Origin: Hypsibius dujardini
Taxonomy: Eukaryota; Tardigrada; Eutardigrada; Parachela; Hypsibiidae
Direction: 5' to 3'
Assembly (NCBI GenBank): GCA_001579985.1
Contig: LRSR01002692.1
Location: 1-39,974 of the forward strand
Length of the DNA stretch: 39,974 nucleotides
Both the position numbers and the translations under genes were made by a program. How positions within the stretch are numbered: position 1 is the stretch's first letter; the number at the start of each line of letters is the position of its first letter. Of this stretch, positions 20,774 through 31,989 are shown one piece after another. The notes beneath the pieces are model-generated. The model was given only the letters and a program-made list of their open reading frames with translations. It did no database searches and was not told the DNA's origin.

Positions 20774-22467
20774 GTTTCAACCTGAATTCCCATTCAATTC
20801 TCCACTGAATCAATCCCCTTTGACGCTAACCATATGCACGCTGTTTCATTTTGTGTATTTCCCCGGTTCACACAATTCTTGCCAGTCCGCGATGGAAATT
20901 TTGAACGCTGTAATCTTTTCGATGACGAGTTAGAGTGGACCATGCCCCGAACCCGAATCGAGGCTCGTCATAATGAAGGGCAGCGTTACGTATTCACTTA
21001 TCTTTACTCACTCTTTCGGCAAAGATAACGAGCTATGCAGAAATGCATCTCCGTTTGCAGTTAGGTTCATTCAGCTAGACCGCGACAGTTGCAGAAAAAA
21101 AGAACGGGAGTTCCGCTAATGGAACTGATCCATTACACGTTCACATCAGTAAACGGGAATTCACTTCACATATAATATGCTAGTGAAGCTTAACGAGGTT
21201 TTGAAGTTAACTTTTTAGCGCTATCGCTATATGGAATGATTTTGCAAGAGCCCTTCTGCAGAAAAGGTTTTCAGAGTCACTGTGGCCTTGACGAGCGGAG
21301 AAGGTTGTGCTTATGTGAATGTATGTGGGTCACTTGACCCTTCCTCTTTCAATACTGGAATGACGAAACTTGCGCATTTTAAAGCGCACGGTCTAGAAAG
21401 CACTGTGAAGTTGTGAAATGAAGTTATGTTGTGAAGTTTGTGAAGATCATAAAATTAAAGAATTTTGAAATAAGTTTTACCCAAAAACCTCATCTTTTAT
21501 TTATAATAATACAAATTCTAAAACATAGATACAAAACGAACTGTAAACTCGCAACAATATACGCGTGTACTTGTACAATTTGGACGTACTTGTCTATTGC
21601 ACTTTTACGTTTTGAGACGATGTTTCGGAACGTAAATGCATTTTTTACTAAACAAATGTATTCCTTCATACAAAACAAACAAGAGATAATTTCAATCAAT
21701 CCTCATATCACGTTTTTACAAATTCGTATTATTATTATTATTGTTTGTATTTCGTGTTATTCATACATTTCAGAAGAACTAGTTACAATTGTTTGGGTGA
21801 GAATATTTACGTAATGTTTTAATTTACACAATCAGAAAATATTTAAAATCATGACCGCTTTTTAATTATCTTTTAATTCAGAAACATCAAATGAATACTG
21901 ACATAATTTAATGCTGAATATTGAAATATTAATTTTACTTTGTATTATTATAAATATAAGTTAATGCTTTTATCTAAAATCTATTTAAAGTGTTTTTTTA
22001 ATTTCGCAAACTTCAGTTTTTAACTTGCAACGATTTTTAGACTAAGCCATTTTAAAGTTTTGAAAGGGAGTTTCAATAACGTTGTACGAGTAGTTGGTAT
22101 TATAAAGCTCGGGAGGGATGGCACCAATTGCACACTATCCTACAAGTATTCTAGACAAAACACTCACTGTTTTCGTGCATAGTTATATAAAAAAACATAC
22201 GTAACCTACAGACAGAAATACGAAGAATCTGGGACTGGAATTTAAACACCGGCCTCGTACAACCAGACCCTTTTCCATGTATCTCAATCAACTATATTTG
22301 CTCGGGTATACAGATACGAGTTTAGCACCCAACTAATCGTATACGGATACATAACATTTGTGCAAGATGTCTGTTGACCGAGGTCAAAAGCAAGGCTTAC
22401 TAGCAGTTTTCACCACAATGCACAAGTGTATAAATAGTAGAAAATATAGAAAATAAAATCACACGGT
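20774..22467. other. Long AT-rich intergenic stretch; no gene seen
   Basis: The first 250 bases include the 5' flank of the gene at 19979-20773. The stretch 21430-22100 is strongly AT-rich, and the 127-codon frame at 21431-21814 is Ile/Tyr/Thr-rich without any domain or splice context, so I regard it as chance. The last 300 bases are the 3' flank of the minus-strand gene at 22468. No repeats of note. Confidence 0.4.
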
Positions 22468-22986
22468 CTAATACTTTCCACCGGCCACCGAGCCCATCGA
22501 AGATGGCGTGCCCAACGTTCCATTCTTCCTCCCTTTCCGAAACTTCAAGAAAAAATCAACCATATAAAGGACCGCAGCGGCCCAGGCAAAGGCCACCGTC
22601 GCCCCTCTCGTCGCGACTAAATATGCATAAGGAATCATCAGGCATCCCGCGATAAACACCACCAATGCCGAAATGGCCAAATTAATAATTTCTAGAATTG
22701 GCCACGGTGTCAGATTGAAGAGATATATCAGCAGAACGACGATGCTGTGGACCATGGCGGAAAGGCAGGCGAAGATGGCGTACTGCGAGGATCCGTAAAG
22801 GTAGTACGGCTCGTCATACTGATTGCCCGCCGCGGCCAGGCTGATAGCCACCAGGTCGAAGAGGATGACGGAGAGTTTGAGCGCGGCGTTGACGGATTTC
22901 AGCACCCAAATGTCAAAGCGGATGCCTGAAGAGATTGTCCTGGTGGTGGTCGTGGGGGTCACCCATTCCGCTTGCATCGTTGCCAT
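22468..22986 (-). CDS. MARVEL-like four-transmembrane protein, single exon
   Basis: A complete 172-residue frame starting MATMQAEWVTPTTTTR. The head ends at about residue 28; helix 1 is LKLSVILFDLVAISLAAAG (about 36-54), helix 2 is SAMVHSIVVLLIYLFNLTPW (about 76-95), helix 3 is NLAISALVVFIAGCLMIPY (about 101-119), and helix 4 is ATVAFAWAAAVLYMVDFFL (about 128-146). The basic tail LKFRKGRKNG is followed by a Gly/Ser-rich end. The blocks LTPWP.LEI and AGCLMIPY.....TRGA.VAFAWAA match LSPWLLYEM and AGAVMIPY.....TRAACVAFCWAA of the gene at 18727-19224, so all are one family. It is the leftmost-transcribed of three minus-strand members, and codons are GC-rich relative to the flanks, as expected for a living gene. 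Confidence 0.87.
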   Translation of the reverse strand: MATMQAEWVTPTTTTRTISSGIRFDIWVLKSVNAALKLSVILFDLVAISLAAAGNQYDEPYYLYGSSQYAIFACLSAMVHSIVVLLIYLFNLTPWPILEIINLAISALVVFIAGCLMIPYAYLVATRGATVAFAWAAAVLYMVDFFLKFRKGRKNGTLGTPSSMGSVAGGKY

Positions 22987-23741
22987 TGTAGAGAAAATGG
23001 GGGTAAGTTAAAAGCTGTATCTTTAGACAAGAAATTTTGCAAAGGGTTCGTGTCGTTTTTAGTTGACTGAAAAGCAAACTTTACAACCGCGGAAATTGCC
23101 GGGAGAAGTCGATTGATATCTATATAAAGTGCCCGCGATAACACATGAACGGTCACGCATTATCAATGTATTATATACAGGTGCAGGTAATTAGAGATTA
23201 CAGAATATAGACACCCACGAAGACCCGACTGATAATTAAAGTTTTTGTGATATAATAATGGTGTGAGAAAAGGGCACTCGAATTAGTTGAAACGTGTAAA
23301 TGCGGTTGTACAGTACTGTAGAAAATGTAGTAGCAGTCACTGTAACAATATTGAGCATAAGGAATGCAGGTAGAGGCAACTGGAAGGGCAGACGTCCATG
23401 CAACCGTGATGTACAGGTATTGTTGACTGACTATTCATTTTTCGTGACAGGGAACGGGTGATGTTTGTTTAGAATAAACTGACACTCCCGGTAGTGTGAA
23501 ACAAGACTGTCTAGGCAACCGTTTTTAGTAGGAGCGAAGGACTCATCGATCTGCTCCTCGTCTCGTCCCCGATGAACATGTAATGCTATGATTGACTCAG
23601 GGATTTTTTTACATCACTGAACAAAGAAAAGAGCCAGCAAAACATCAGCTCACGTCATTTTGAAAAATAGGCACAGACATTGACATTGTACATGTGAGTT
23701 TTTTGGCAACTTGGTTTTCAACTTTCTTGGGGTGACTTTCA
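22987..23741. other. Intergenic; no gene seen
   Basis: 5' flank of the MARVEL-like gene at 22468-22986 followed by mixed sequence. A TATATAAAG word at about 23119 is on the plus strand, the wrong orientation for that gene. No other feature. Confidence 0.35.
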
Positions 23742-25345
23742 GAGGGGCGAATGGGCGGACCGGTAGCTCTTTGCGAGGTTCTTCGCGTCCCCATAGGTGA
23801 CAGTCTCGGAGACCTCTTCACGGAAGACTTTCAACTGCGGCAGGAATGGTTCGAGTTGATCCCATTGGCCCACAAAGAAGGTGCCCAACGCTGTCTCGGA
23901 GACGCAAGACTCTTCCCCGGTCGCTGTTTTGCTTTTGAGCAGTCTATGATCTCGAAGGCTTCCGAGAGGCCGTCGGTGATCCACGGGATGGAAACGTTGT
24001 GTTTCGGCACGAGAATTCGCTTCTCGCCAATCAGGCAGTTCAGGAAGAGGGGATGCCCGTAGGAGAAGCCCAGACCCTGAAAAGGAGAAAAATAATTTTG
24101 CACAAATCAATGTTGTTACATTGATGTTGATGTTGACATTCAAACAGCTGTGATTAAAAAACCATAAATTAAAATTTCAGAAATTAAATTCGTCCAGAAT
24201 TTATTTCATTTACTATAACAATAAAAATCCATTTCATTGGAAAACATTAAAAATCTTCGATAAACGATCAGCGTTTCACAATTTACCATATCACCCACTT
24301 TAGAAATGCAAATTATTGGAAGGACCGTGGGTACAAACATGTTTTACATCAAGACTGTTACAGTAATAGGTTAAAATAACAAAGGAATGTTCTAAAAGCC
24401 AATCTGAATTTAACTCATTTAAAATAACAGGAAATAAATGAACTATTAAACTAACAATCGCTGTTTTAAATAATACTAAGAACAATATCTGTACTGTACT
24501 GCCGCGCAACAAACACAGCATTTTCAGTATATACTGCCCGGACAATAACACACGGAGTGGGGGAAAATCGCCCGGGCCGGTGCTACAGGTGCGCGAAGCT
24601 AACGCGGCATTACAGTATTTTCGAAGCAGATTTACAACCAGTCAGCCACCTTGTTCCCACACACCTTGATTTGTTTCTCCTGTCGCTCTCCAGCTTGAGA
24701 CGCCCAAAGATGGCTCTCTGTACATGGTCATCATTGAACAAGTGACCAACGACTACGGCCTTGTCCAAACCAATCAGCCAATCAACCTATAAAATACGAA
24801 AAACTCTCAATCGGTTAAACTCATCCAATCAACCATTGACCGATCCATCAATAACTCATCCGTGTCCTTCCCCCGCACTATATCACTACACTTTGATACT
24901 TAAGCAATACATTTGCCCATACCTTGAACCACCTTCTCACTCAAATCAAAATCTCGCAGCACGGTGAAGAGCCAATCGACAGCTTCTTCCGCAGTAGCCG
25001 CCTTGGCTGTCTTCTTATTGTCCCGCGACACCAACAAACTCTTCTCACAAACCCGCACAGCCTGCGACCAAACCTACAGAGACCTGCCACAACTCGCGTC
25101 TTTGCTCTTCGGCCACACCAGTAACTCTTTCCCGTTGGCAAAGGAAAATAACTCTGCAAGAACTCCCGCGGAATTCTTCAGTTTTCTCATAAAGTTCTCA
25201 GGGGTGTTCCTCGCATTCCCATAATCGCCCAACACATTCTGCCAGTGGAGCTTCTTACTCTTCAACGGAAGGGTCGCAAAATACTTCTAACATTGTCTCC
25301 GGGCCATGGCATCCGACTCTACGGGGATGGAGACAGGCGACGCCA
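23742..25345 (-). pseudogene. Unrecognised coding-like segment, probably a degraded multi-exon gene
   Basis: On the minus strand a segment starts at an ATG with a good context (aaaATGGCG, 25345), MASPVSIPVESDAMARRQC, then a TAG, then continues KSKKLHWQNVLGDYG and GVLAELFSFANGKELLVW, a second stop, and KKTAKAATAEEAVDWLFTVL. A possible middle exon (24785-24666) has good splice sites. The last exon begins after TTTTCAG at 24079 with GLGFSYGHPLFLNCLIGEKR and shifts frame in an A-rich run near 23940 before ending TVTYGDAKNLAKSYR. Two in-frame stops and a frameshift, yet long coding-like runs in between, point to a recent pseudogene or a low-quality assembly patch. I do not recognise the family. 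The antisense strand at 24692-24790 also looks coding (DGSLYMVIIEQVTNDYGLVQ) after a strong acceptor, so strand assignment of that piece is not secure. Confidence 0.4.
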
Positions 25346-26274
25346 TTTTTATCGGTGCCCATTGCTTGATTGATTGATTGGCTCGTTGAGGTGAATGACC
25401 GATTTCAGCAGCGATGAAGCGATTGATTGGTTGATTTCCCACTGAAGAAATGGGCGGTAATGGCGTTAGCTGATTGCAGCAGTTAGAACTGAGGCGGGGC
25501 TTCCGGCCGACATAGTATTTTTGATGGGGTGATTCGCAATAAGGGCGGAACTTTCAGTGATCGTCACTCGCTTCATTGGTTGGCTGACGATCACCGCTGC
25601 GGAAGCGGAACTTGCAACGGAGACCGGTCGCTTGATTGGTGAATTGCCCCTCTTTTTGCCCTGTCGCTCGTGCTGGGCTCTGACATAATGGTTGATTGGT
25701 TGATTAGTAGCGATGGCTTAAAGTGTTTTGCGGGCTGGTGTGGATGACTTTTTCGGGGAGGACAGTCCGCCTTCATCCCAACTGTTATCGCGGGCAATCT
25801 GTGCATTATTCACTCGCGGTTGCACACGACGTCCGGTTGGCGAGTGAGCGAGCTTGCGTTTGAAAAAGGACGAATCGCTGATGTAGTCGCCATTATCGTA
25901 TGAAAAATCTATGATGGCCCAGGAAATCTGGAGCTCAGAATCTTCAATGAGAAAGACGATCGCCGCAGAAATGTTAATTTGTGAAACCGGAGACCGGAAA
26001 GGAGTGCAGAGGAAAAAATTCGTGTGAAAAAACAAACAAAAAATAATTAACGGTTGCGTTGTGCGAGCGAAGTGCGAGACGCTTTTTCCACGAACAGTCC
26101 TTATTATCCTAGCGAACAATTCGCTTTGTGGAGGTACAAGCTGTATCATAAGCGAACCAGCAGTCGTATTCTTTCCGAACAAACTGTTTGAATGATTGAT
26201 TGCTACTCTACTACTTAACCTTATAAGTAGTAATGCAAAATTTCAATACGAGAATAAAAAGTAAAATAATAATA
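25346..26274. other. Spacer with TTGATTGG words and one unassigned minus-strand frame
   Basis: From 25360 to 25720 variants of TTGATTGGTTGATT recur irregularly. A minus-strand frame ending at 25718 closes with KLAHSPTGRRVQPRVNN and SSPKKSSTPARKTL and could be the final exon of an unseen gene; its upstream part is low in coding character and has no ATG at the left limit. The promoter of the plus-strand MPV17L2 gene must be in the last few hundred bases. Confidence 0.3.
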
Positions 26275-27879
26275 ATGTCTATCCGTCGTGTGAGGGATTT
26301 ACTCTTTGGCCGACATCTTTTCCTCACCAATACAGTCATTGGCGGCGGCTTGCTCGGTCTTGGTAAGTGAGTGACGCTAAGCTTACACACGTGAACAGAA
26401 TGTTTGGCTGACCGAGACAAGCCATTTAACTCTTGTTCTACATCAGTTCTGTGGACCGTCGAGTAGCATGGCCTGACTCAGTAGGCCATGCATTCTGTGC
26501 GTTTGTGTAGTCGCATACCGGTTTGAAGATCACGACTTAACGTTTCTCTCCGTTGTTTTTAGGTGATCTCATCGAACAAACTCTCGAAATTCGCGTGCTA
26601 AAAAGCTCCGTCAAGTATGATTGGCAACGTGCAGGTTAGCGAGCTCATGCTGCGATTTATGAAAGGAAACCAATTGAATGTTAGCAATGGAAGTGTGCAG
26701 TAGCCTTCAGGCAGTTGATTGAGCGATTGCGTATATACTAATTTTCGTGATTGAAAATTACGTCCGCTCAATCAATCAATCCATGCCCCATTGCCATCAC
26801 TTACTATGTTCGATCGTATGTTTTTGTGGCTAAACATCTTATGATCTTCCATCTTGTATTTTACCGGCAGCGCAAGGTTATAATTTATATTAAAGTTTTG
26901 AATTATCTTCACCATAGCCCGGATGACCGCAACGGGATTCGTACTTGGTTCTTTGGGACATGGCTGGTATAAGGTATTAGACAAACGACTGCCTGGCGTC
27001 GATCGTCGGACTGTCTTCAAAAAAGTCACGCTGGACCTCCTCATTGCCGGCCCCATTACCGCATGGGTCTTTTTCTGGGGTAAGCTATAAGACGTTGCTA
27101 TTTTTAATATTATTTATTGGTATATAAATTGTGTGAAAACGGATGTAAATTTAAAATTAAGAATATCGTGAATTGTTGATTAAATTGCGAGAAATTGGTT
27201 CGAGTAATCCATGTTGAAATTAATTTAATTTAAGTAATTATTCATTTCTGAAAATCAGGCGCTAAATAAATTTTTCTATTCATTATTGCTGTTATTTTAA
27301 CAATTATTATTATTTTAAATGTGTGCAAGATACAATATGTATGGGCCATTAAATAAAATTTCACAACAAAAATTTACGTGATTTTATTTACTTATCAAGA
27401 CGTTACATTTGAAAGTCAGTCTTATTCTTGTTTCATCCTAATTAATTGTCGATTTAACTGGATTTGTAATATCTTTGGCTTATATCTGTAGTCTTGTTTC
27501 AACTCTTGTAACAATAAATATTAAGACGCTGTTCTAAATATACGTGCAAGTATATATAATTAATATATGTATTATTTAAGAAAAGTTAGTTTTGTTAATA
27601 AGTGGGTTTCGCTGAAGAAAGACTTGCGAAGGGTGTTTATTTGTTGCAGGTGTCGGAACACTGGAGAAAAAGCGCCTCCCAGAAATTTGGTCGGAATTCT
27701 TGGTGAAGTTCCCGTACCTCTTTGCCTTCGACTGTTGCCTTTGGCCGCCCGCTCAGGCTTTCAACTTCTTCTACTTACATCCCAAGTACCGGGTGGTCTA
27801 CGTCGAGAGTCTCGTCCTTTTTTGGAACATCTTTGCTTCTTATGTTAAGCATAACGATTTGACCAGCACCGGCAAATAA
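26275..27879 (+). CDS. MPV17L2: Mpv17-like protein 2, mitochondrial membrane protein
   Basis: Exons 26275-26362, 26563-26634, 26918-27079 and 27650-27879 join, each in phase 1, to 183 residues. Landmarks of the Mpv17/PMP22 family appear in order: LFLTNTVIGGGLLGLGD near the start, RMTATGFVLGSLGHGWYK in helix 2, DLLIAGPITAWVFFWGVG in helix 3, and the C-terminal signature WPPAQAFNFFYLHPKYRVVY followed by WNIFASYVKH. The human MPV17L2 signature (WPxxQ..NF...P...RV.Y ... W...LSY.K) is the closest pattern I know, so I choose L2 rather than MPV17 itself. MPV17L2 is an inner mitochondrial membrane protein linked to mitoribosome assembly. All three introns are phase 1 GT-AG (200, 283 and 570 bases). 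No AATAAA is visible immediately downstream. Confidence 0.93.
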
Positions 27880-28055
27880 TTTTAACTAAAATATTTTTCT
27901 GCTGATGTTTTCTTTCTCGTTTTGATCAACTTCTTCCATTTCGTGCTCTGAACACGTGGTACGAGTACTTTTGTACTGACTACTGGTTCGTGGCACCGTT
28001 TACAGTATTGCAAGTATTGGCAGGCATTGTGTTGTGAAAAGTGTTTTTTTTTTCG

Positions 28056-28406
28056 TCAACAGACATCTCCTCGAATGTCCTCCGGGCAATCTTTGTGATT
28101 TGCAGCGTGAGCCTTCCCAAACGCTTCCAGCTGCAGCAGTTCTTTATAGACACGCATTATATTTGGGAACCGGGAGAAATCGGGCTTGAGTCGTTTGGCA
28201 CGCCAGACTTGTGGGACCAGAGCCATATCAGCGAACGTGACGTCGTCCCCGACACTGTAGCGGCCACTGGTCTCTGCTAACAGCTTTTCCACAACCGTAA
28301 ATCCTTTCTGAAACAAATCGGTATTTAACCAAAACACAAAAAATTGTCTGTCTGTCTATCTGTCTGTCTGTTTGTTTGTCTGTCTGTCTGTTTGTCTGTT
28401 TGTCTC

Positions 28407-28445
<39 letters not shown>

Positions 28446-29093
28446 TTCTTTCTTTCTTTCTTTCTGTCTGTTTGCTTGTTTGTTTGAATGTCTGAATGTC
28501 TGCCTGAATGCTTGAATGTCTATCTGCCGGTCTGACTGTCTGTATAACTGACTGAATATTTGTCTGCCAGTTAATCTTAATCCCTATTTACCTGCCTCCT
28601 CTCAGGCATTCGCTTATAGATGTGTCTAAAAGTCTACATATGCCTTGACTTTCGTTTGTCTTTGCACGTTCCGAAAACTAACCGTGAAAAAGTCCATAGA
28701 CCAAGCTAGTTGCTCCTCCGGATCATTCGAATGTTTCTTGGCGGTTGTTGGATTCTGCAGAGGCACTAAATACGAGTTGATAATCTCCACAATCCGTCGA
28801 ACTTGAGCTTTTTCATAAGGGTCCTCTGGGAAGACCCGTTTCTCTGGTCGGGTCTCATCGAGGTATTCACAGATCGCCACGGATTGCGTGATGAAGCGGT
28901 TGTCAATGTAGAGTACTGGCACCGCGCCGTACGGATTAATCTTGAGAAATGCAGGCTTATGCTGCTCTCCGGCCAGCAGATTGACGCTCCGTGTCTCGTA
29001 CGGGATGCCTTTCCAATGGAGAACGTTACGGACTCGCCAGGCGCAGTTGCTGGCGAAGAAATCGTAGAGAACGATCGAGTCGGAGGTGGCCAT
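28056..29093 (-). CDS. Zeta-class GST / maleylacetoacetate isomerase-like, copy 1
   Basis: Two exons (29093-28683 and 28307-28056), phase 0, encode 220 residues. The ATG at 29093 (cgaaATGG, MATSDSIVLYDFF) is chosen; upstream in-frame sequence lacks an ATG. The N-terminal thioredoxin-like domain has the zeta motif as SNCAWRVR (human SSCSWRVR), the cis-Pro in GAVPVLYID, and the SV..EYLDETRP glutathione-contact region. The C-terminal helical domain has YSVGDDVTFADMALVPQ. The usual Cys is retained, but the preceding Ser and the following Ser are changed (to Asn and Ala). Known activity of the family is glutathione-dependent isomerisation of maleylacetoacetate in tyrosine breakdown, and dichloroacetate dechlorination. 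The exon join FFT|KGFTVVEKLL matches human AITCGFNALEQIL. First of three tandem copies transcribed the same way. Confidence 0.88.
28345..28560. repeat. (TGTC)n/(TTTC)n microsatellite in GST intron
   Basis: A TGTC tract of about 100 bases with TTTG interruptions, then a TTTC run, then a decayed TGAATGTC tail. It begins within the single intron (28308-28682) of the first GST copy. Confidence 0.88.
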
Positions 29094-29393
29094 TTCGTTA
29101 GGATGCTCCAAGTGTAGCTGTTAAACCAACGTTTTGCTCCTGCAAATCTTGATATACGATTCGATCTCCGAACAATCGTCGTGCTATTAGATAACTCTTT
29201 GCACACCTGAATTTTAGTTTTAGCTAACTGACGGACCGATAGACAGAGAACTCGAGACACAGACACGTCTCATCGATGGCCTCAGGCTCTCTGCAATTAT
29301 ATACTTCGACCATGTGATTATTTTTCGTACTTTTCGACTTTGAAAAATTATTGTAGGCCGCATAGTACTTCGAGAAATCGGTAAGTTGTGCTC
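29094..29393. promoter_or_regulatory. 5' flank of GST copy 1 with a possible TATA word
   Basis: On the minus strand TATATAAT lies at 29303-29296, about 200 bases upstream of the start codon and within reach of a 5' untranslated region. This is the only core-promoter-like word in the flank. A TTTGCAG|GAG acceptor-like site at about 29140 could mean an intron in the leader. Neither is proven. Confidence 0.3.
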
Positions 29394-29938
29394 ACTTGGG
29401 GCATTATTCAAGTGCCGAATTCAGAATCACTTCAAACAGTTTTTATTTATACCTACTTCAGTGATCACTATAAAAATTTATTTCGCCTTTAAAGTCAGAC
29501 AAAGTCTTTCTGGTAATATTTTTTTCAGTTGGAAAAACACAGGATTCTATTTTCCTTCATTATCACTGTAAAAATGAGGTTCTTAGAAGTAACTTTAAAA
29601 GGATTATTTTGACACTGTTCCATTTCGAATTCAGTTTTGAGTCAATTGGCATCACCCAAATATTTTTTTGAAACCAGGAAGCGGAACGCTAGGTATCTGT
29701 CAAAAAGGACCGATAATTCCAGCAAAGCTGTCCAGTTTTGGTCTGTAGCTCCGCCCATTAATCTCAGACTTTTTTTTGGTTGGTGGGTCCAATGTTTTCC
29801 CAACTTTAAAATATCATCAAATAAAACTTTGCGCGACTTTACTGGAGATATTAATTTTTATTATCATCACCACCGTAGGTCTAATAAAAATTTATTTGGA
29901 CGTAATTCTGAATTCGACTCTTGATTAATGCCCCAAGT
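29394..29938. mobile_element. 545-bp foldback element with long imperfect arms
   Basis: The ends ACTTGGGGCATTA..CAAG.G.CGAATTCAG at 29394 and the inverted CTGAATTCGACTCTTGATTAATGCCCCAAGT ending at 29938 (compared piecewise) match nearly perfectly over about 45 bases. Inside, the arms continue with lower identity: TTTTTATT, ACCTAC, AAAGTC.G.CAAAG and ATATTTT blocks occur in both, inverted, so most of the element could fold into one stem. No coding frame belongs to it. It sits between the first and second GST copies. Confidence 0.75.
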
Positions 29939-30052
29939 CAGCATGACAAATGTCGTTATTGTAAAACCTTTTTCTATTTATATGTTTGACAATCACAAAA
30001 AACCAGCTACTCTTTCTGAGCAAGAATTATGTACTAGTAAATTACGGAGATA

Positions 30053-30058
30053 TTTATT
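30053..30058 (-). terminator. Poly(A) signal AATAAA
   Basis: AATAAA on the minus strand lies 55 to 60 bases beyond the stop codon of the second GST copy, a normal distance for a short 3' untranslated region. Confidence 0.5.
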
Positions 30059-30112
30059 GTGCTAATATAGTATTATTTATCCGGAGCATGGACCAAATAG
30101 CGGAAAGCCCAA

Positions 30113-31119
30113 TTAGATGGGTGCACTCTCGTCCGGGGTGTCGGCTTGATTGTTGGGATGGGTCTTTCGGAAGGGTTCCAACTCCAGCAGGTCGTCAAAG
30201 ATCTTGACACACAAAGGGAATTTAGTCATGTTGGCTCCGAAGCGACGGGAAGCGAACAGCTGTGGAACAAGACATAAATCGGCCAAAGTGATTTCATCCC
30301 CGACGCTGCACTTTCCGTGGGTCTTGGTTAGAACCGCCTCCAGAGCTGTCAGACCCTTTTCAATCCAATAAACCTGCAAGAAATAAAAAATATTTACATA
30401 GGAGCTATAAGTTATGTTAATAAACTTGATTACCGAACTTAAACTTGAACAGTTTGTCACTTTTATATAAAGGCCTGACATTAACTATTAACTCGCATTT
30501 CGAAAATATCAAATATGATTTTATACATTAAACATTTTATAAAAATTATTTATCGACATTATATATAACATTTTTTTGTAGTTTTGAATCAGATGGGAGA
30601 GTAACATTAAAGTATGTAGTTTATAATTATGACTCAGCCCAAGCAAATATATTTTCTCCTTCTTTAAATAACAATCAATCAAAGGCCACCCGCACGAACC
30701 TGCCACTCCTTCTGCTTATTCGGATCGTCGGAATGGCGTTGAGCAACTGAGGGATTCTGGAAGGGTTGGATGCCGGAATTAATGAGTTCGACAATCTCCC
30801 GCACTTGCGCTCGCTGTCCTGGCTCCTTGGGCAGCAGCCTCGGTCCCGGCACCGTCTCCTCGATATACTCCAGAATCGGAACGGACTGACTAAGGTAGTG
30901 CCCATCAATCATCAAAATCGGCACCTGCCCCAACGGATTCAACAGGGCAAATTGGGCTTTCTCCTCCGCGGTCGCTTCGTACGGATTGAAATATCGGCAC
31001 TCAAAGTCGGCGTTCTTCGCGGCGAACGCGGCACGAACTCGCCAGGAGCAGGAGCTTTTAGCGTATCCGTACAGCACTGGCTTCTTCACGGAGGGCTCCT
31101 TGCTGCTGGATGATGCCAT
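30113..31119 (-). CDS. Zeta-class GST / maleylacetoacetate isomerase-like, copy 2
   Basis: Exons 31119-30700 and 30373-30113, phase 0, give 226 residues starting MASSSSKEPSVKKPVLYGYA. The zeta motif SSCSWRVR is complete, including the Cys. The cis-Pro lies in GQVPILMID and the glutathione contact in QSVPILEYIEET. The C-terminal domain has KCSVGDEITLADLCLVPQL. An in-frame ATG 54 bases upstream (31173) would add MRVSLLCLLRLHPAATAI, a hydrophobic then basic leader that could act as a mitochondrial or secretory signal; cytosolic family members lack it, and I prefer the internal start. The intron falls after KEWQ, not at the position used in the other two copies. This copy keeps the canonical catalytic loop and so is a good candidate for real isomerase activity. 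Confidence 0.9.
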
Positions 31120-31173
31120 TATAGCAGTTGCGGCAGGATGGAGGCGTAGGAGACACAGCAGCGACACTCGCAT

Positions 31174-31690
31174 CTACGAAAAAAGGCCCGGAAAAGTGTA
31201 ACAAGGTGAAGAAGGATCTTACTGATATAATAATATTATTAACCACCTCCGGTATATTCGAGTAGTCTTACCTTGAAACTGCAATCGGTGATAGAGAGAG
31301 CGAGAGAGGCGTATGGTCTCGTAGATGGACTAGAAACAAAAGTAATGGCCACCTCGGGCGAGATAAGACATCGGAACTGCGTGATAAAGTTTTGCGCCTC
31401 GACGGTCTGGCAAGGGATCGTTCAACGTGTACGAGAAAGCCAAACAGTCGTCAGCTGTTTGGGCTGTTTTAGTCACGTATCTGCTACAGAGTACATGTAC
31501 TTACTGACAGCGTTACTGTACCAACAGGGAGCGAGTGCGATACGATCAATGGTAGAGCAACAGTGGTTATAAACTGCACGCAATAACAGCGAACATTTGT
31601 GCAATTATTAGCCATTGAATATATTACTTGTTCAATTATATATATGCAAGCAATATCTAATAGACAACAAACCTCTTTAGTAGCGGGCAT
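31174..31690. other. 5' flank of GST copy 2; no separate gene
   Basis: A plus-strand 99-codon frame at 31273-31572 has no recognisable motif. The segment should include the leader and promoter of the second GST copy; no TATA word is convincingly placed. Confidence 0.35.
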
Positions 31691-31746
31691 GGCAAAGTTA
31701 ACTAAAACTAAACTGGACTAGAGCAAAAGTTTAGTATGAACAAAAT

Positions 31747-31956
31747 GTGTATTCGGCTCACCCTCCAGTTGGTCGATAAATCAGCTCACTCATGCATTTT
31801 TCTTTGAAGGCAGTTGCTTGATTGTTTCATTTTTAGAAGTGCTATAGTATACTAAGATATAGTACAGCAAATCAAACAATCAAGCACCTACCGTCAAAGA
31901 GAAACCCAAGAGTGAGCCGATTTATCGACTAAGTGGAGGGTGAGCCGAAATACACT
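31747..31956. mobile_element. 210-bp foldback (MITE-like) element
   Basis: Almost the whole element is one hairpin. The left arm begins GTGTATTCGGCTCACCCTCC and the right arm ends GGAGGGTGAGCCGAAATACAC; the match continues inward through GTCGATAAATC.GCTCACTC, TTTCTTTGA.GG and TGCTTGATTGTTT to a loop of about 35 bases. Identity is about 85 per cent by eye. It has landed inside an AACTAAAACTAAA-type repeat that resumes at about 31990. Confidence 0.85.
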
Positions 31957-31989
31957 CTTTGCCTCATAATTAATTTATGGGCTTCAGTT

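Noticed and set aside
21431-21814. A 127-codon plus-strand frame
   Set aside because: It lies in strongly AT-rich DNA, is dominated by Ile, Lys, Thr and Tyr, and has no domain, paralogue or splice support.
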